Notes: generated by a model from the sequence alone, not told the origin. Shown: positions 24,176 to 34,997, counted from the first letter of the stretch. The stretch is DNA of 64,000 bases from CAVZBW01 sp963778465 (GCA_963778465.1 CAVZUK010000002.1:1054001-1118000), one strand, 5' to 3'. Numbers and translations are program-made.

Positions 24176-25523
24176 CCGGGCGGACGCCGGACGGCGCCTT
24201 GCCGAGGAGCTCGCCGACCTCAAGGGGAAGGACCTGGTCATCCTCGGCCTGCCACGGGGTGGCGTGCCGGTGGCCTTCGAGGTGGCTCAGGCACTGGACG
24301 CGCCGCTGGACATCATCGTCGTCCGCAAGCTCGGGCTTCCTTACCAGCCCGAGCTGGCCATGGGGGCGATCGGGGAGGGCGGTGTGCGCGTCGTCAACGA
24401 AGCGGTCGTCGAGATGACCGGCGTCGACGAGGATGAGTTTGCCGCGGTCGAACGCCGCGAGCGCGCCCAGCTCGAGCGGCGTGCCGAGGAGTTCCGCCGG
24501 GGACGGGGGCGCGCCCCGCTGGAGGGGAGGGTGGCGGTCGTGGTCGACGACGGCATCGCCACCGGCTCGACGGCACGGGCGGCGTGCGAGGTCGCCCGCG
24601 CCAGCGGCGCGGCGCGTGTGCTCCTCGCGGTGCCGGTGGCCCCGCGCGCCTCGGTCTCCGAGCTGGCGGCGGTGGCGGACGAGGTGGTGTGCCTCGAGAT
24701 GCCGGAGCCCTTCTACGCCGTGGGCCAGTGGTACCGGGACTTCTCCGCCGTCTCCGACAGGGACGTGACCACACTCCTGCACCGGGCCGCGGAGGTCCAC
24801 CTGGGCGGGGCCGCATCCTCGTCCGCAACCGATCCACCGGTCCGCGACGAGGAGGTTCGGGTCGACGTCGGCCCGGTCGTCCTGTCCGGCCAGCTGACCG
24901 TGCCCGAGGCGTGCCGGGGAATGGTCGTGTTCGCGCACGGCAGCGGGAGCAGCCGCCACAGCCCGCGGAACCGCTTCGTGGCCCGGGTGCTCAACGAGTC
25001 GGGCCTCGGCACCCTGCTCTTCGACCTCCTGACCCTCGACGAGCAGACCGATCGCGCCAGCGTCTTCGACATCGAGCTGCTCGCCGAGCGCCTGGTGGCG
25101 GTGACGGGTTGGCTGCGGGGCCAGCCCGAGGCCCGAGGCATGCCCGTCGGCTACTTCGGCGCGAGCACCGGGGCGGGCGCGGCGCTCTGGGCGGCCGTGC
25201 AACCCGGAGCGGACCCGGCGGCCGTCGTCTCGAGGGGCGGCCGCCCCGACCTGGCGGGACCGGTGCTCGATCGGGTGCGCGCACCGACGCTGCTCATCGT
25301 CGGCGGCCGGGACGAGGTGGTCCTGGACCTCAACCGGCAGGCCTTGGCCCGTCTGCGGTGCGAGAGCGAGCTCGCCGTCGTGCCCGGCGCCACGCACCTC
25401 TTCGAAGAGCCGGGCACCCTCGAGTCCGCGGCGAACCTCGCCGCCGGCTGGTTCCTAGGTCACTTGGCGCCCGTAGGCCGGGGGCCCGCCGCAGAGGCCT
25501 CGACCCGGCAGGCGGGTGGTTGA
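24162..25523 (+). CDS. Phosphoribosyltransferase-hydrolase fusion (Rv0571c-like)
   Basis: This 453-residue protein has two domains. Residues 1-215 are a type I phosphoribosyltransferase with the PRPP loop VVVDDGIATGSTARAA. Residues 230-440 are a dienelactone-hydrolase-like alpha/beta hydrolase with VVFAHGSGSSRHSPRN, the nucleophile elbow YFGASTGAGAAL, acid in VGGRDEVV and His in PGATHLFEEPG. The same fusion is encoded by Rv0571c in the M. tuberculosis DosR regulon. ATG 24162 is preceded by GGAGG at 6 bases. It overlaps the PRPP synthetase-like gene by 14 bases, which suggests a joint pathway whose substrate is not known. Confidence 0.9.
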   Translation: MGFRDRADAGRRLAEELADLKGKDLVILGLPRGGVPVAFEVAQALDAPLDIIVVRKLGLPYQPELAMGAIGEGGVRVVNEAVVEMTGVDEDEFAAVERRERAQLERRAEEFRRGRGRAPLEGRVAVVVDDGIATGSTARAACEVARASGAARVLLAVPVAPRASVSELAAVADEVVCLEMPEPFYAVGQWYRDFSAVSDRDVTTLLHRAAEVHLGGAASSSATDPPVRDEEVRVDVGPVVLSGQLTVPEACRGMVVFAHGSGSSRHSPRNRFVARVLNESGLGTLLFDLLTLDEQTDRASVFDIELLAERLVAVTGWLRGQPEARGMPVGYFGASTGAGAALWAAVQPGADPAAVVSRGGRPDLAGPVLDRVRAPTLLIVGGRDEVVLDLNRQALARLRCESELAVVPGATHLFEEPGTLESAANLAAGWFLGHLAPVGRGPAAEASTRQAGG

Positions 25524-25583
25524 GCGCAGCGTCCGGCGCGCGTTGGCCGCAGGAGCGTATGGCTCCCGCCGCGCCGGCTCGGC

Positions 25584-26903
25584 TCAGAGCGCCCGGACCG
25601 CCGATTCGAGGATGTCGAGTCCCTCGTCGAGGAGGTCGTCGGGGATCACGAGCGGGGGGAGCAGCCGGATCACGTTTCCGTAGGTCCCCGCCGTGAGCAC
25701 GAGGAGGCCCTGCTCGTGGCACCGTCTTGCCACCTCGACGGTGGCCATCGGATTGGGACGCCTCCCGTCGGGAGCGACCAGCTCGATGGCCACCATGGCC
25801 CCCCGGCCGCGGGCGTCACCGACCGGCCCGGTAGGCGTCACCAGCCGCTCGAGCCTCGGGAGCGCGACCTCGCCGATGCGGTTGGCCCGCTGGAGGAGCC
25901 CCTCGGACTCGATGGTGTCGAAGACGGCGAGGGCTGCGGCGCAGGCCAAGGGGTTGCCGCCAAAGGTTCCACCCAGTCCCCCGGGGTGGACGGCGTCCAT
26001 CAGCTCGGCCCTTCCGGTGATCCCGCCGATCGGTAGCCCGCCGCCGAGGCTCTTCGCGGTCGTCACGATGTCCGGGACGATCTCCTCGTGCTCGCACGCG
26101 AACCAGGTTCCCGTTCGTCCCATGCCCGTCTGCACCTCGTCGGCGACCAACAGCACCCCGTTGCGGGCACACCACTCGGCGAGGCCCGCCAACCACCCGG
26201 GCTCCGGAACGACGAAGCCGCCCTCGCCGGCGATCGGCTCGACGACCACGCAGGCGATCGACTCGGCCCCGATGGTGGTCTCGAGCAGGGACAGGGTCTC
26301 GTCGAGCCGGCCCGTTCCGTGGAAGGGGTCCGAGTAGGCGGCCCGGTACACCTCGGGGGCGAACGGTCCGAAGCCCCGCTTGTAGGGCATGGCCTTCCCG
26401 GTCAGGCTCATGGCCAGCAGCGTGCGTCCGTGGAACCCGTGGTCGAAGGCGACCACGCCGCTGCGACCGGTCGCATAGCGGGCCACTTTGACCGCGTTCT
26501 CCACGGCCTCCGCACCCGAGTTCACGAGGAACGAGCGCTTCTCGTGACGCCCCGGGGTGAGGGCGTTGAGGCGCTCGCACACCGCGACGTAACCCTCGTA
26601 CGGCGTCACCTGGAAGCAGGTGTGGATGAACCGCTCGGCTTGCTCCCGGATGGCTGCGACGACGGCGGGAGCGCTGTTGCCGACGTTGGTCACCGAGATC
26701 CCGGACCCGAAGTCGATCAGCCCGTTGCCGTCGACGTCCTCGACCAGGCCGGGCCCGGCGCGGGTCACGAAGACGGGCAACGTGGCGCCGACGCCCCGGG
26801 GGATGGCCGCCGCCCTCCGTTGGGCGAGCTCCCGGGATCCGGGGCCCGGCACCTCCGTCTTGAGGAGCCGCCCGGAGAGCGTCGTCAGCTTGCCGTCGGG
26901 CAT
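25584..26903 (-). CDS. gabT: 4-aminobutyrate aminotransferase
   Basis: This 439-residue class III aminotransferase moves the amino group of GABA to 2-oxoglutarate, giving succinate semialdehyde. NSGAEAVENAVKVAR and FDHGFHGRTLLAMSLTGK are the PLP phosphate-binding and ring-stacking segments. ADEVQTGMGRTG has the Asp that contacts the pyridine nitrogen, and TTAKSLGGGLPIGG holds the PLP Lys. Length and motifs match GabT. ATG 26903 follows GGGAGG. It is the third gene of a minus-strand set with the aldehyde dehydrogenase and saccharopine dehydrogenase-like genes, and no box lies directly upstream. Confidence 0.9.
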   Translation of the reverse strand: MPDGKLTTLSGRLLKTEVPGPGSRELAQRRAAAIPRGVGATLPVFVTRAGPGLVEDVDGNGLIDFGSGISVTNVGNSAPAVVAAIREQAERFIHTCFQVTPYEGYVAVCERLNALTPGRHEKRSFLVNSGAEAVENAVKVARYATGRSGVVAFDHGFHGRTLLAMSLTGKAMPYKRGFGPFAPEVYRAAYSDPFHGTGRLDETLSLLETTIGAESIACVVVEPIAGEGGFVVPEPGWLAGLAEWCARNGVLLVADEVQTGMGRTGTWFACEHEEIVPDIVTTAKSLGGGLPIGGITGRAELMDAVHPGGLGGTFGGNPLACAAALAVFDTIESEGLLQRANRIGEVALPRLERLVTPTGPVGDARGRGAMVAIELVAPDGRRPNPMATVEVARRCHEQGLLVLTAGTYGNVIRLLPPLVIPDDLLDEGLDILESAVRAL

Positions 26904-26964
26904 GACCTGTCCTCCCGCTCGTGTCGTGCGGATCGCCCCGACTCGCTCCGCGAGACCGTGTGCC

Positions 26965-28408
26965 TCACGGGGCGATGGCGCTCATGACGTGCTTGACCCG
27001 CGTGTAGTCCTCAAAGCCGTAGACCGACAGGTCCTTACCATAACCAGAGTGCTTGAAGCCCCCGTGGGGCATCTCGGCGACCAGTGGGATGTGGGTGTTG
27101 ATCCAGACACAGCCGAAGTCGAGACGCGCCGACATCCGCAGCGCGCGGGCGTGGTCCCGCGTCCAGACCGACGACGCCAGCCCGTACTCGACGTCGTTGG
27201 CCCAGCGCACCGCCTCGTCCTCGTCGCCGAAGCGCTGCACGGTGACGACCGGCCCGAAGACCTCTTGCTGGACGATCTCGTCCTGCTGCTCGAGGCCGGT
27301 CACCACCGTGGGCTCGTAGAAGAATCCCTGCGCCCCCGACCTGCGCCCGCCCGTGCGCACCTCGGCGTGGTCCGGGAGTCGCTCGACGAACCCGCTCACC
27401 CGGTCCAGCTGGGAGGAGCTGTTGAGGGGGCCCAGGTCCGCGTCGGCATCTTCGGGCAGGCCCAGCTTCCGGCGCCGAGCCGCCTCGGTCAGCGACGAGA
27501 CCAGGTCGTCGTGGATGGCGGCCGAGGCGAGGACCCGGGTCGCTGCGGTGCAGTCCTGGCCGGCGTTGAAGTAGCCCGCCATCGCGATGCCCTCGGCCGT
27601 GGCCTCGAGGTCGGCGTCCTCGAACACGACGACCGGCGCCTTCCCGCCCAGCTCGAGGTGGACCTTCTTCAGGTCTGCGGCGGCCGACCGGGCGATCTCC
27701 CGGCCGGCGCGCACGCTGCCGGTCACCGAGACCATGCCGCGCGATCGGGTTCTCGAGGAGCGCCGCACCCATCTCACGGTTGTTCCCGCACACCACGTTG
27801 AACACGCCGGGGGGAAAGAACTCCGCCGCGACCTCGGCCATGAACACGGTGCTGGCGGGCGTGGTGTGGGCCGGCTTGAGCACGACGGTGTTGCCGGCCG
27901 CGATCGCCGGCGCGAACTTCCACGCCGCCATCATCATCGGGTAGTTCCACGGAGTGATCTGCACGCAGACCCCGATGGGCTCACGGCGCACAAACGAGGT
28001 GAACCCCTCCATGTACTCGCCCGCTGAGCGGCCCTCGAGCAGCCGGCACGCACCGCCGAAGAAGCGGATCTGGTCGACCATCGGGGGGATCTCCTCGGAC
28101 ATCGTGAGGTGCTTCGGCTTGCCGGTGTTGCGGCACTCGATGTCGACGAGCTCCTCGGCGCGCGCTTCGAGGGCGTCGGCGAACCGGAACACGGCCAGGC
28201 TTCTCTGCGAGGGAGTCCTCGAGGACCAGGACTCGAAGGCGTCCTCCGCCGCGAGGAGGGCCCGCTCGACGTCCTCGGGCCCGGACCGCGCCGCGCTCGC
28301 ATAGACCTGCCCTGTGGCGGGATCGACGAGATCGGACGTGCCTCCGTCCTTGGCGTCCACGGTCGTGCCGGCGATGAAGTTCTGGTAGGCGGTTTGCTGG
28401 GTGGCCAC
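26965..28408 (-). pseudogene. Aminobutyraldehyde/aldehyde dehydrogenase, frameshifted
   Basis: The frame from GTG 28408 gives a normal ALDH N-terminus (YQNFIAGTTVDAKDGGTSDL, then [21 protein letters not shown]) up to ALLENPIA. Near 27738 the frame changes, and the other frame continues without a gap: [33 protein letters not shown] (catalytic Glu), [13 protein letters not shown] (nucleophile Cys) and ending HVMSAIAP at 26965. One extra base in the GCGCGGC stretch explains it. The full protein would be about 480 residues, close to gamma-aminobutyraldehyde dehydrogenases that feed GabT from putrescine. All catalytic residues are intact, so a sequencing indel is as likely as true loss. Confidence 0.82.
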
Positions 28409-28487
28409 GGGTGCGGGTGCTCCTTGGATCGAGACAGGTTGTCGAGCGGTCGGGGAACGGGTGATTCGGCCGATCGGCCGCAGCGAC

Positions 28488-29705
28488 CTAGGCCGGCGTG
28501 GAGGTCCTTTCCTCGCAGGCCCACGGAGCGCCGTGGCGGTTCAAGAGATCCAGGAACGGGTCCGCCGGCAGGGCCTCCGGTCCGAGCACGCCGACACCGG
28601 ACCAGGCGCCCGACTCCAGCAGCTCGAGGGCCACGATCGGGTTGACGGCCGTCTGCCACACCACCGCCTGGGATCCGAACTCCGACATGGACCAGGCGTT
28701 GTCCACGACGTGGTGGAGATAGACCTCCCGGGGGTTCCCGTCGGATCCGGTCCCCTTGACCCAGGTGCCGGCGCACGTCACCCCGGTCATGCGGTCGCCG
28801 AGCTCGGCCGGGTCGGGGAGGCAGGCGGCCACGAGGTCTCGCGGGGAGACCTCCGCCTTGCCGACCCGGACGGGCGAGGTGGAGTCGAGGCCGAGCTTGT
28901 GCAGCGTCTGGAGGACCCCGATGAATTCGTCGCCCAGGCCGTACTTGAAGGTCACCCGGTCAGCGTCGACCCAGCGGGGGATGAGGAGGACCTCCTCGTG
29001 CTCGACGTTGACGCACTCGACGGGTCCGATCCCGGCGGGGAAGGTGAAGGTCTCCGGCTCGCTGAAGGGTGGGGTCGTGAACCAACCCTTGTCGCGCTCC
29101 CAGACGATCGGGGGGTTGAGGCACTCCTCGATGGTCGTCCAGATGGAGAAGGTCGGGGCGAAGTCGTAGCCGCTGACCGCAAGATTGGCGCCGTCGCGTA
29201 CCCCGATCTCGTCGATCGAGGAGAAGAGCCGGTCGGCCGCGTAGCGGGCGAAGACGTCGGAGAGCCCCGGCTCGACGCCCATGCCGCAGAGTGCGAGCAG
29301 GCCCTTCCTCTCCCAGTCCTCGGCCAGCGCGAACTGCTCGTCGCCGAGCTTCACGCCGGGCACGCGATAGGGATCCTGGGCGTGGGGGTGCGAGAGGGAC
29401 ATGGCCATGTCGAGATAGGTGACCTGCGACGTGAGCGCCGCCCGGAAGATGGGCATCACGAAGCGCGGATCCACGGCGTTGAGGACCGCCGTGATCCGCT
29501 CGCTCTCGATCAGCTCGACGATCGAGCGCTCGTCGCTCGCGTCGAGCCGGGCCGCAGCGAAGCGGTCACCGGCGCCGGCGACCGCTTGTTGCGCCCGGCG
29601 GGCGTCGTAGTCCGCCACCACGACGCGTTCGAACAATCCCCAGTGGGCCGCCGTCCTGGCGACCGCGGTCCCGACGCCTCCGGCTCCGATCACCAATACG
29701 CGCAC
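28488..29705 (-). CDS. Saccharopine dehydrogenase-family oxidoreductase
   Basis: This 405-residue NAD(P)-binding protein starts VRVLVIGAGGVGTAVARTAA and contains ITAVLNAVDPRFVMPIFRAAL and LALCGMGVEPGLSDVFARYA, both typical of saccharopine dehydrogenase and carboxynorspermidine synthase relatives. GTG 29705 has GGAGG six bases upstream. Family members join or split amino-acid and polyamine adducts by reductive chemistry; the exact substrate is open. It heads the set with the aldehyde dehydrogenase and GabT, and is driven by the box at 29782-29795. Confidence 0.87.
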   Translation of the reverse strand: MRVLVIGAGGVGTAVARTAAHWGLFERVVVADYDARRAQQAVAGAGDRFAAARLDASDERSIVELIESERITAVLNAVDPRFVMPIFRAALTSQVTYLDMAMSLSHPHAQDPYRVPGVKLGDEQFALAEDWERKGLLALCGMGVEPGLSDVFARYAADRLFSSIDEIGVRDGANLAVSGYDFAPTFSIWTTIEECLNPPIVWERDKGWFTTPPFSEPETFTFPAGIGPVECVNVEHEEVLLIPRWVDADRVTFKYGLGDEFIGVLQTLHKLGLDSTSPVRVGKAEVSPRDLVAACLPDPAELGDRMTGVTCAGTWVKGTGSDGNPREVYLHHVVDNAWSMSEFGSQAVVWQTAVNPIVALELLESGAWSGVGVLGPEALPADPFLDLLNRHGAPWACEERTSTPA

Positions 29706-29745
29706 GTTCGTCCTCCGTCGATCGAGGCCCGGTCGTCCGGGCCCT

Positions 29746-29795
29746 ACCACGAAGGATTCCGGGGCGGCCCGGCAGCGGCAAGAGCCAAAGGTCCC
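29746..29795 (-). promoter_or_regulatory. DosR-like box and promoter of the saccharopine-type/ALDH/gabT set
   Basis: Toward the gene the box is GGGACCTTTGGCTC (29795-29782). The -10 is AATCCT (29758-29753), and the predicted start is 29746, 41 bases before GTG 29705. Confidence 0.6.
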
Positions 29796-29797
29796 GT

Positions 29798-29814
29798 CGT
29801 CCCTTTTTGGGACG
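29798..29814. repeat. Outward-facing palindrome between the two boxes
   Basis: CGTCCC-TTTTT-GGGACG is a perfect 6-base inverted repeat whose half-sites point opposite to the regular boxes. It lies centrally between the divergent promoters of the GABA set and gdhA. Confidence 0.6.
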
Positions 29815-29837
29815 CGCCGCGCACCTCGGGTGGCATC

Positions 29838-29887
29838 GGGACCTTCGGCTCTGATCCACGTCGGAGCGGTGGCTCAACGATGTGGCC

Positions 29888-29888
<1 letters not shown>
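29838..29888 (+). promoter_or_regulatory. DosR-like box and leaderless promoter of gdhA
   Basis: The box is GGGACCTTCGGCTC (29838-29851) and the -10 is AACGAT (29876-29881). The predicted start is the A of ATG 29888, 37 bases after the box. Confidence 0.65.
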
Positions 29889-31324
<1,436 letters not shown>

Positions 31325-31325
31325 G

Positions 31326-32930
31326 ATGTCCAGCCCCGTGACGAGCTCGAGCCCCGTGCCCGCCGAGGCGCCCGTCGACAAGGGCCTCAAACCTGATGCC
31401 CTCGGCCTCGTGTCCAACATCGTGATCGGCGTCGCCTCGACGGCGCCCGCCTACAGCCTGGCGGCGACCCTCGGCTTGATCATCGTCGCCGTCGGGGTCC
31501 TGTCGCCCACCATCGTCGTGCTGGCCTTCGTGCCGATGCTCTTCGTGTCGATCGGCTACAGCGAGCTCAACAAGGCGGACCCGGACTGCGGCACCACGTT
31601 CACCTGGGGCACCCGCACGTTCGGCCCGTGGTTGGGCTGGCTCGGAGGGTGGGGGATCATCGCGGCGGACGTGCTCGTCATGGCCAGCCTGGCCCAGGTG
31701 ACCGGCCAGTACGGGTTCCTGCTCTTCAACGCCCGGGGGATCGGGCACGACCCGACGAGCGAATGGGTGCTCCTCGTCGGGGTCCTGTTCATCGCCCTGC
31801 TGACCTACGTGTGCTACCGGGGTATCGAGCTGTCGGCGCGCATCCAGCGGATCCTCCTCGCCGTCGAGGTCCTCATCCTGGTGGTGTTCGCCGTCGTGGC
31901 TCTCGTGCGCGTCGGCATCGGGAGCGCGCCGGCCGGCCACCTCGTCCCCTCGTGGAGCTGGTTCAACCCGTTCAACGTCTCCTTCACCAAGGTCGTGACC
32001 GGCCTGCTGCTCATGCTCTTCATCTACTGGGGCTGGGACACGTCGGTCTCCATCAACGAGGAGACGACGGACCGGACCCGAAACCCGGGGCTCGCGGCGA
32101 TCATCTCGACGGTCCTGCTGCTCGTCACCTACTTCATCGTGACCCTGGCCGCGCAGTCCTTTGCCGGCGTCGGGACGAAGGGCGTCGGCCTGGCCAATCC
32201 CACCAACCAGAGCGACATCTTCTCGGGTCTGGGCGATGCGGTGTTCGGCCATGCCTGGATCGGCTCGGTGTTCGCCCACCTCCTGATCTTGATGGTGTTG
32301 ACCTCGGCGGCCGCCTCGACGCAGACCACGATCCTCCCGACGGCCCGGACGACGCTGTCCATGGCCGTATACCGGGCGATCCCCGACGCGTTCGGCCGCG
32401 TCCATAAGCGCTACCTCACGCCGACCGTCTCGACCGTGACCATGGGTGCCGTCTCGGTGGTCCTCTACATCGCCTTCAACCACCTCGCCGGCGGCTACCT
32501 CATTCCCGACGCGGTGACCGCGATCGGCATCTGGATCGCCTTCTACTACGGGCTCACGGGGTTCACGTGCGCCTGGTACTACCGCAAGGTGCTCCGCCGC
32601 AGCCGGAGGGACCTCTGGATGAAGGGCATCCTGCCCTTGCTCGGCGGGGTCATGCTCTACTTCGCGATGGTGTGGAGCCTCTGGGCCGACTGGAACTACG
32701 ACAACATCTTCGCCCAGAGCTACACGTCATGGCACCTGCCTTTCCCCCCGCACTCGGACGTGGGCGGGGTGTTCCTCATCGCCCTCGTCTCCGCGGTGTT
32801 GGGGGTCGCGGCCATGCTGTTGTGGCGCCTCGGCCGCCCGTCGTTCTTCCGCGGCGAGACCCTCAACCGGGCGACCCCGACGCTTGTTCCGGAGGATTCG
32901 CCTACCCCGAGGGTGGGCTCGCAAACGTGA
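31326..32930 (+). CDS. APC-family amino-acid permease
   Basis: This 534-residue integral membrane protein has about 12 hydrophobic helices, starting GLVSNIVIGVASTAPAYSLAATLG, with the APC motif region GTTFTWGTRTFGPWLGWLGGWG near residue 80. It ends with a cytosolic tail after VLGVAAMLLWRLG. ATG 31326 directly follows the gdhA stop, so the two form one operon. Cargo is probably glutamate, GABA or another amino acid by context. Confidence 0.9.
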   Translation: MSSPVTSSSPVPAEAPVDKGLKPDALGLVSNIVIGVASTAPAYSLAATLGLIIVAVGVLSPTIVVLAFVPMLFVSIGYSELNKADPDCGTTFTWGTRTFGPWLGWLGGWGIIAADVLVMASLAQVTGQYGFLLFNARGIGHDPTSEWVLLVGVLFIALLTYVCYRGIELSARIQRILLAVEVLILVVFAVVALVRVGIGSAPAGHLVPSWSWFNPFNVSFTKVVTGLLLMLFIYWGWDTSVSINEETTDRTRNPGLAAIISTVLLLVTYFIVTLAAQSFAGVGTKGVGLANPTNQSDIFSGLGDAVFGHAWIGSVFAHLLILMVLTSAAASTQTTILPTARTTLSMAVYRAIPDAFGRVHKRYLTPTVSTVTMGAVSVVLYIAFNHLAGGYLIPDAVTAIGIWIAFYYGLTGFTCAWYYRKVLRRSRRDLWMKGILPLLGGVMLYFAMVWSLWADWNYDNIFAQSYTSWHLPFPPHSDVGGVFLIALVSAVLGVAAMLLWRLGRPSFFRGETLNRATPTLVPEDSPTPRVGSQT

Positions 32931-34431
32931 CGGCACGCGGGACGCCCAGGCGCTCCAAGGCCGCGTCCCGCGCCGCCTCGGCCGGACCGCTCGTGTCGAT
33001 CGGTGCCGATGTGGGCCAGGGAACCTCGTTCTCGGCGAACCGCCGAGCGACCGCCGGCGTCGCGTCCGAGGCGTCGCCCCCCCTCGCCAGCCGATCGGCG
33101 ATCCGGCTCTCGATGAGGTCGATCGGGGCTACGCAGCGCAGCTCGTCCAGGTCCGCAGCTGCCCCCGCGGCGAGGGCCCGCATCTCGTCACGCCAGCGGG
33201 GATGGGAGAAGGTGGCGTCGACCACGGCGCTCACGCCGTTGGAGAGGCACACCCCGGCGATCCGCACGAGCTCGGCGTAGGTGGCCTCGGTGACCTCGGG
33301 CCGGTAGATCCCGTCGTCGGCGGAGGCCTCCCGGCGTGGGGCCGGGTCGAGCCCCATGAGCTGCTTGCGCACCTCGTCCGAGCGGATCGTGGTCGCCCCG
33401 AGGGACTCGGCGACCTGGGCCGCCAAGGTGGATTTGCCCGTCCCCGGGAGGCCACCGACCACCACGAGCCGGACCCGGCCCAGCTCGAGGTGGGCGGACG
33501 AGAGCCCCAGGAGGTGGCGGGCCGCCTCGGGGGACCCTCCACCGGTCTGCGCCAGCCGGATGGCGGCCACCAGGGCCCGCACCTGCGCCCGGTAGGCGAT
33601 GTAGTGGTGTGCCAGCGACGCCGGCCACGAGTCGCCGCTGAATTCACGGTAGAGGTCGAGGAACCTCCGGGAGAGGTCGGGCCGGCCGAGCCGCTCGAGG
33701 TCCATGGCCAAGAAGGCGACGTCGTAGAGGACGTCCCCGTACCGGAGGCGATCGTCGAAATCGATGCAGTCGAGCACCCGGGGGCCGTCGTCCAGGCAGA
33801 AGATGTCCTCGGTGAGCAGGTCTCCGTGGCCGTCGCAGGCGCGGCCGCTCTCGAGGCGGGCCGAGAACAGCGCCTCGCGGCCCGCGAGGTAGCGGCGAGC
33901 CAGGAAGAGGACGCGCTCCACGGCACCCGGCTGGAACACGCCGCCCGGGAGGCCGGCTATCTCGGTGGCGTTCGCCTCCCATCGCCCGAGCACCGCGTCC
34001 CTCCCGCCCCACTCGTCGATGGCGGCCGACCGTTCGGCGCGTGCGTGGAACGCCGCGAGCAGGCGGGCCAGCGCCCGTAGGTCGTCGTCCACGGATGCGC
34101 CGGCCTCCACGAGCGAGGAGAGCCGGCGGTCCGCAGGGAGCCTGCGCATGACCACGAAGTGCTCCGAGGCCGTGCCGTCGGATCCCACGAGCGCGGCCGT
34201 GTCGAGGTAGACGTCCGGGGACAACCGGCGATTGAGCTCGACCTCTCGCTCGCACGCACGGCGACGCGCCTCGAGCGTGGAGAAGTCCAAGAACCCGAAG
34301 GAGACGGGCTTCTTGAGCTTGAAGGCGCGCTCGCCGGCGAAGAACACCGCGCCCGAGTGTGTCTCGGAGACCGAGACGAAGGGCTGTGAGGGGTCGCCCC
34401 CCTCCGGGGGGTGACCCCGCGACGTCGTCAC
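32902..34431 (-). CDS. Aminoglycoside-phosphotransferase-like/AAA kinase fusion (Rv2004c-like)
   Basis: This 509-residue protein has two parts. Residues 1-320 form an APH/kinase-like fold with the Brenner-type loop ACDGHGDLLTEDIF and VLDCIDFDDRLRYGDVLYDVAFLAMDLE. Residues 330-500 are a P-loop kinase with VVVGGLPGTGKSTLAAQVAE. The same two-domain protein is encoded by Rv2004c in the M. tuberculosis DosR regulon; its substrate is unknown. GTG 34431 overlaps the Hsp20 stop by 4 bases, so it is the second gene of the Hsp20 operon. Its 3' end overlaps the permease gene by 29 bases. Confidence 0.9.
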   Translation of the reverse strand: MTTSRGHPPEGGDPSQPFVSVSETHSGAVFFAGERAFKLKKPVSFGFLDFSTLEARRRACEREVELNRRLSPDVYLDTAALVGSDGTASEHFVVMRRLPADRRLSSLVEAGASVDDDLRALARLLAAFHARAERSAAIDEWGGRDAVLGRWEANATEIAGLPGGVFQPGAVERVLFLARRYLAGREALFSARLESGRACDGHGDLLTEDIFCLDDGPRVLDCIDFDDRLRYGDVLYDVAFLAMDLERLGRPDLSRRFLDLYREFSGDSWPASLAHHYIAYRAQVRALVAAIRLAQTGGGSPEAARHLLGLSSAHLELGRVRLVVVGGLPGTGKSTLAAQVAESLGATTIRSDEVRKQLMGLDPAPRREASADDGIYRPEVTEATYAELVRIAGVCLSNGVSAVVDATFSHPRWRDEMRALAAGAAADLDELRCVAPIDLIESRIADRLARGGDASDATPAVARRFAENEVPWPTSAPIDTSGPAEAARDAALERLGVPRAVTFASPPSG

Positions 34432-34874
34432 GAGAACGTGACCGGCACCTTCTTGGTCTCCGGCTCCTTCTCGGCCGGGCACGGCACCGTCACCTCGAGG
34501 ATCCCGTCGGCGTAGTTGGCCTTCACGTCGGCCACCGACGTGCCCTCGGGCACCGCCACCTCCCGGAGGAACTCTCCGTAGCGGAACTCGCTTCGGTACC
34601 CCCGCTTGTTCTTCTGCTCGGAGCGTTCCTCGCGATGGGCGCAGATGGTCACGAGACCACCCGATACCGAGACCTCGATGTCCTTCTCCGGGTCCAGCCC
34701 GGGCATCTCGGCGCGTACCACCGGCGTGTCCCCCTCGTGGAACTCCTCGGTGCGGAGCCACCCGGTCCGGTCGTCGATGTCCAGCCAGCGACGCCACCAC
34801 TGGGGCAACTCCAAGCTAGGCCAATCGGGGTGAGGCTCGTCGACGACGTGCTTGTCACGGTGGAGAAGTGCCAT
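34428..34874 (-). CDS. Small heat-shock protein (Hsp20/alpha-crystallin)
   Basis: This 148-residue chaperone has the alpha-crystallin domain: VVRAEMPGLDPEKDIEVSVSGGLVTICAHREE, then YGEFLREVAVPEGTSVADVKANYADGILEVTVP, with the conserved ADGILEV end. The short C-terminal arm has KKVPVTF in place of a typical IxI motif. A strong Shine-Dalgarno site (GAGGAGG) precedes ATG 34874. It counterparts HspX/Acr of the DosR regulon and shares a box with the divergent PhoU-like gene. Confidence 0.92.
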   Translation of the reverse strand: MALLHRDKHVVDEPHPDWPSLELPQWWRRWLDIDDRTGWLRTEEFHEGDTPVVRAEMPGLDPEKDIEVSVSGGLVTICAHREERSEQKNKRGYRSEFRYGEFLREVAVPEGTSVADVKANYADGILEVTVPCPAEKEPETKKVPVTFS

Positions 34875-34911
34875 GGGTGCCTCCTCGGATCGCCATGGTG
34901 TCTGTTGTTGC

Positions 34912-34997
34912 TGCACCCATGATTCGACAGGGCGGTTCGCGGCACCAGGGACCTTCGCCTCTGAGCGCCGAGGTCCCGCCGTCCTACGTTGGCCCAG
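34912..34997. promoter_or_regulatory. Divergent DosR-like promoter shared by hsp20 and the PhoU-like operon
   Basis: Box GGGACCTTCGCCTC (34948-34961) lies exactly 36 bases from predicted starts on both sides. Toward hsp20 the -10 is AATCAT (34924-34919) with start 34912. Toward the PhoU-like operon the -10 is TACGTT (34985-34990) with start 34997. A second box, GGGACCTCGGCGCT on the minus strand (34977-34964), sits beside it. Confidence 0.6.
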
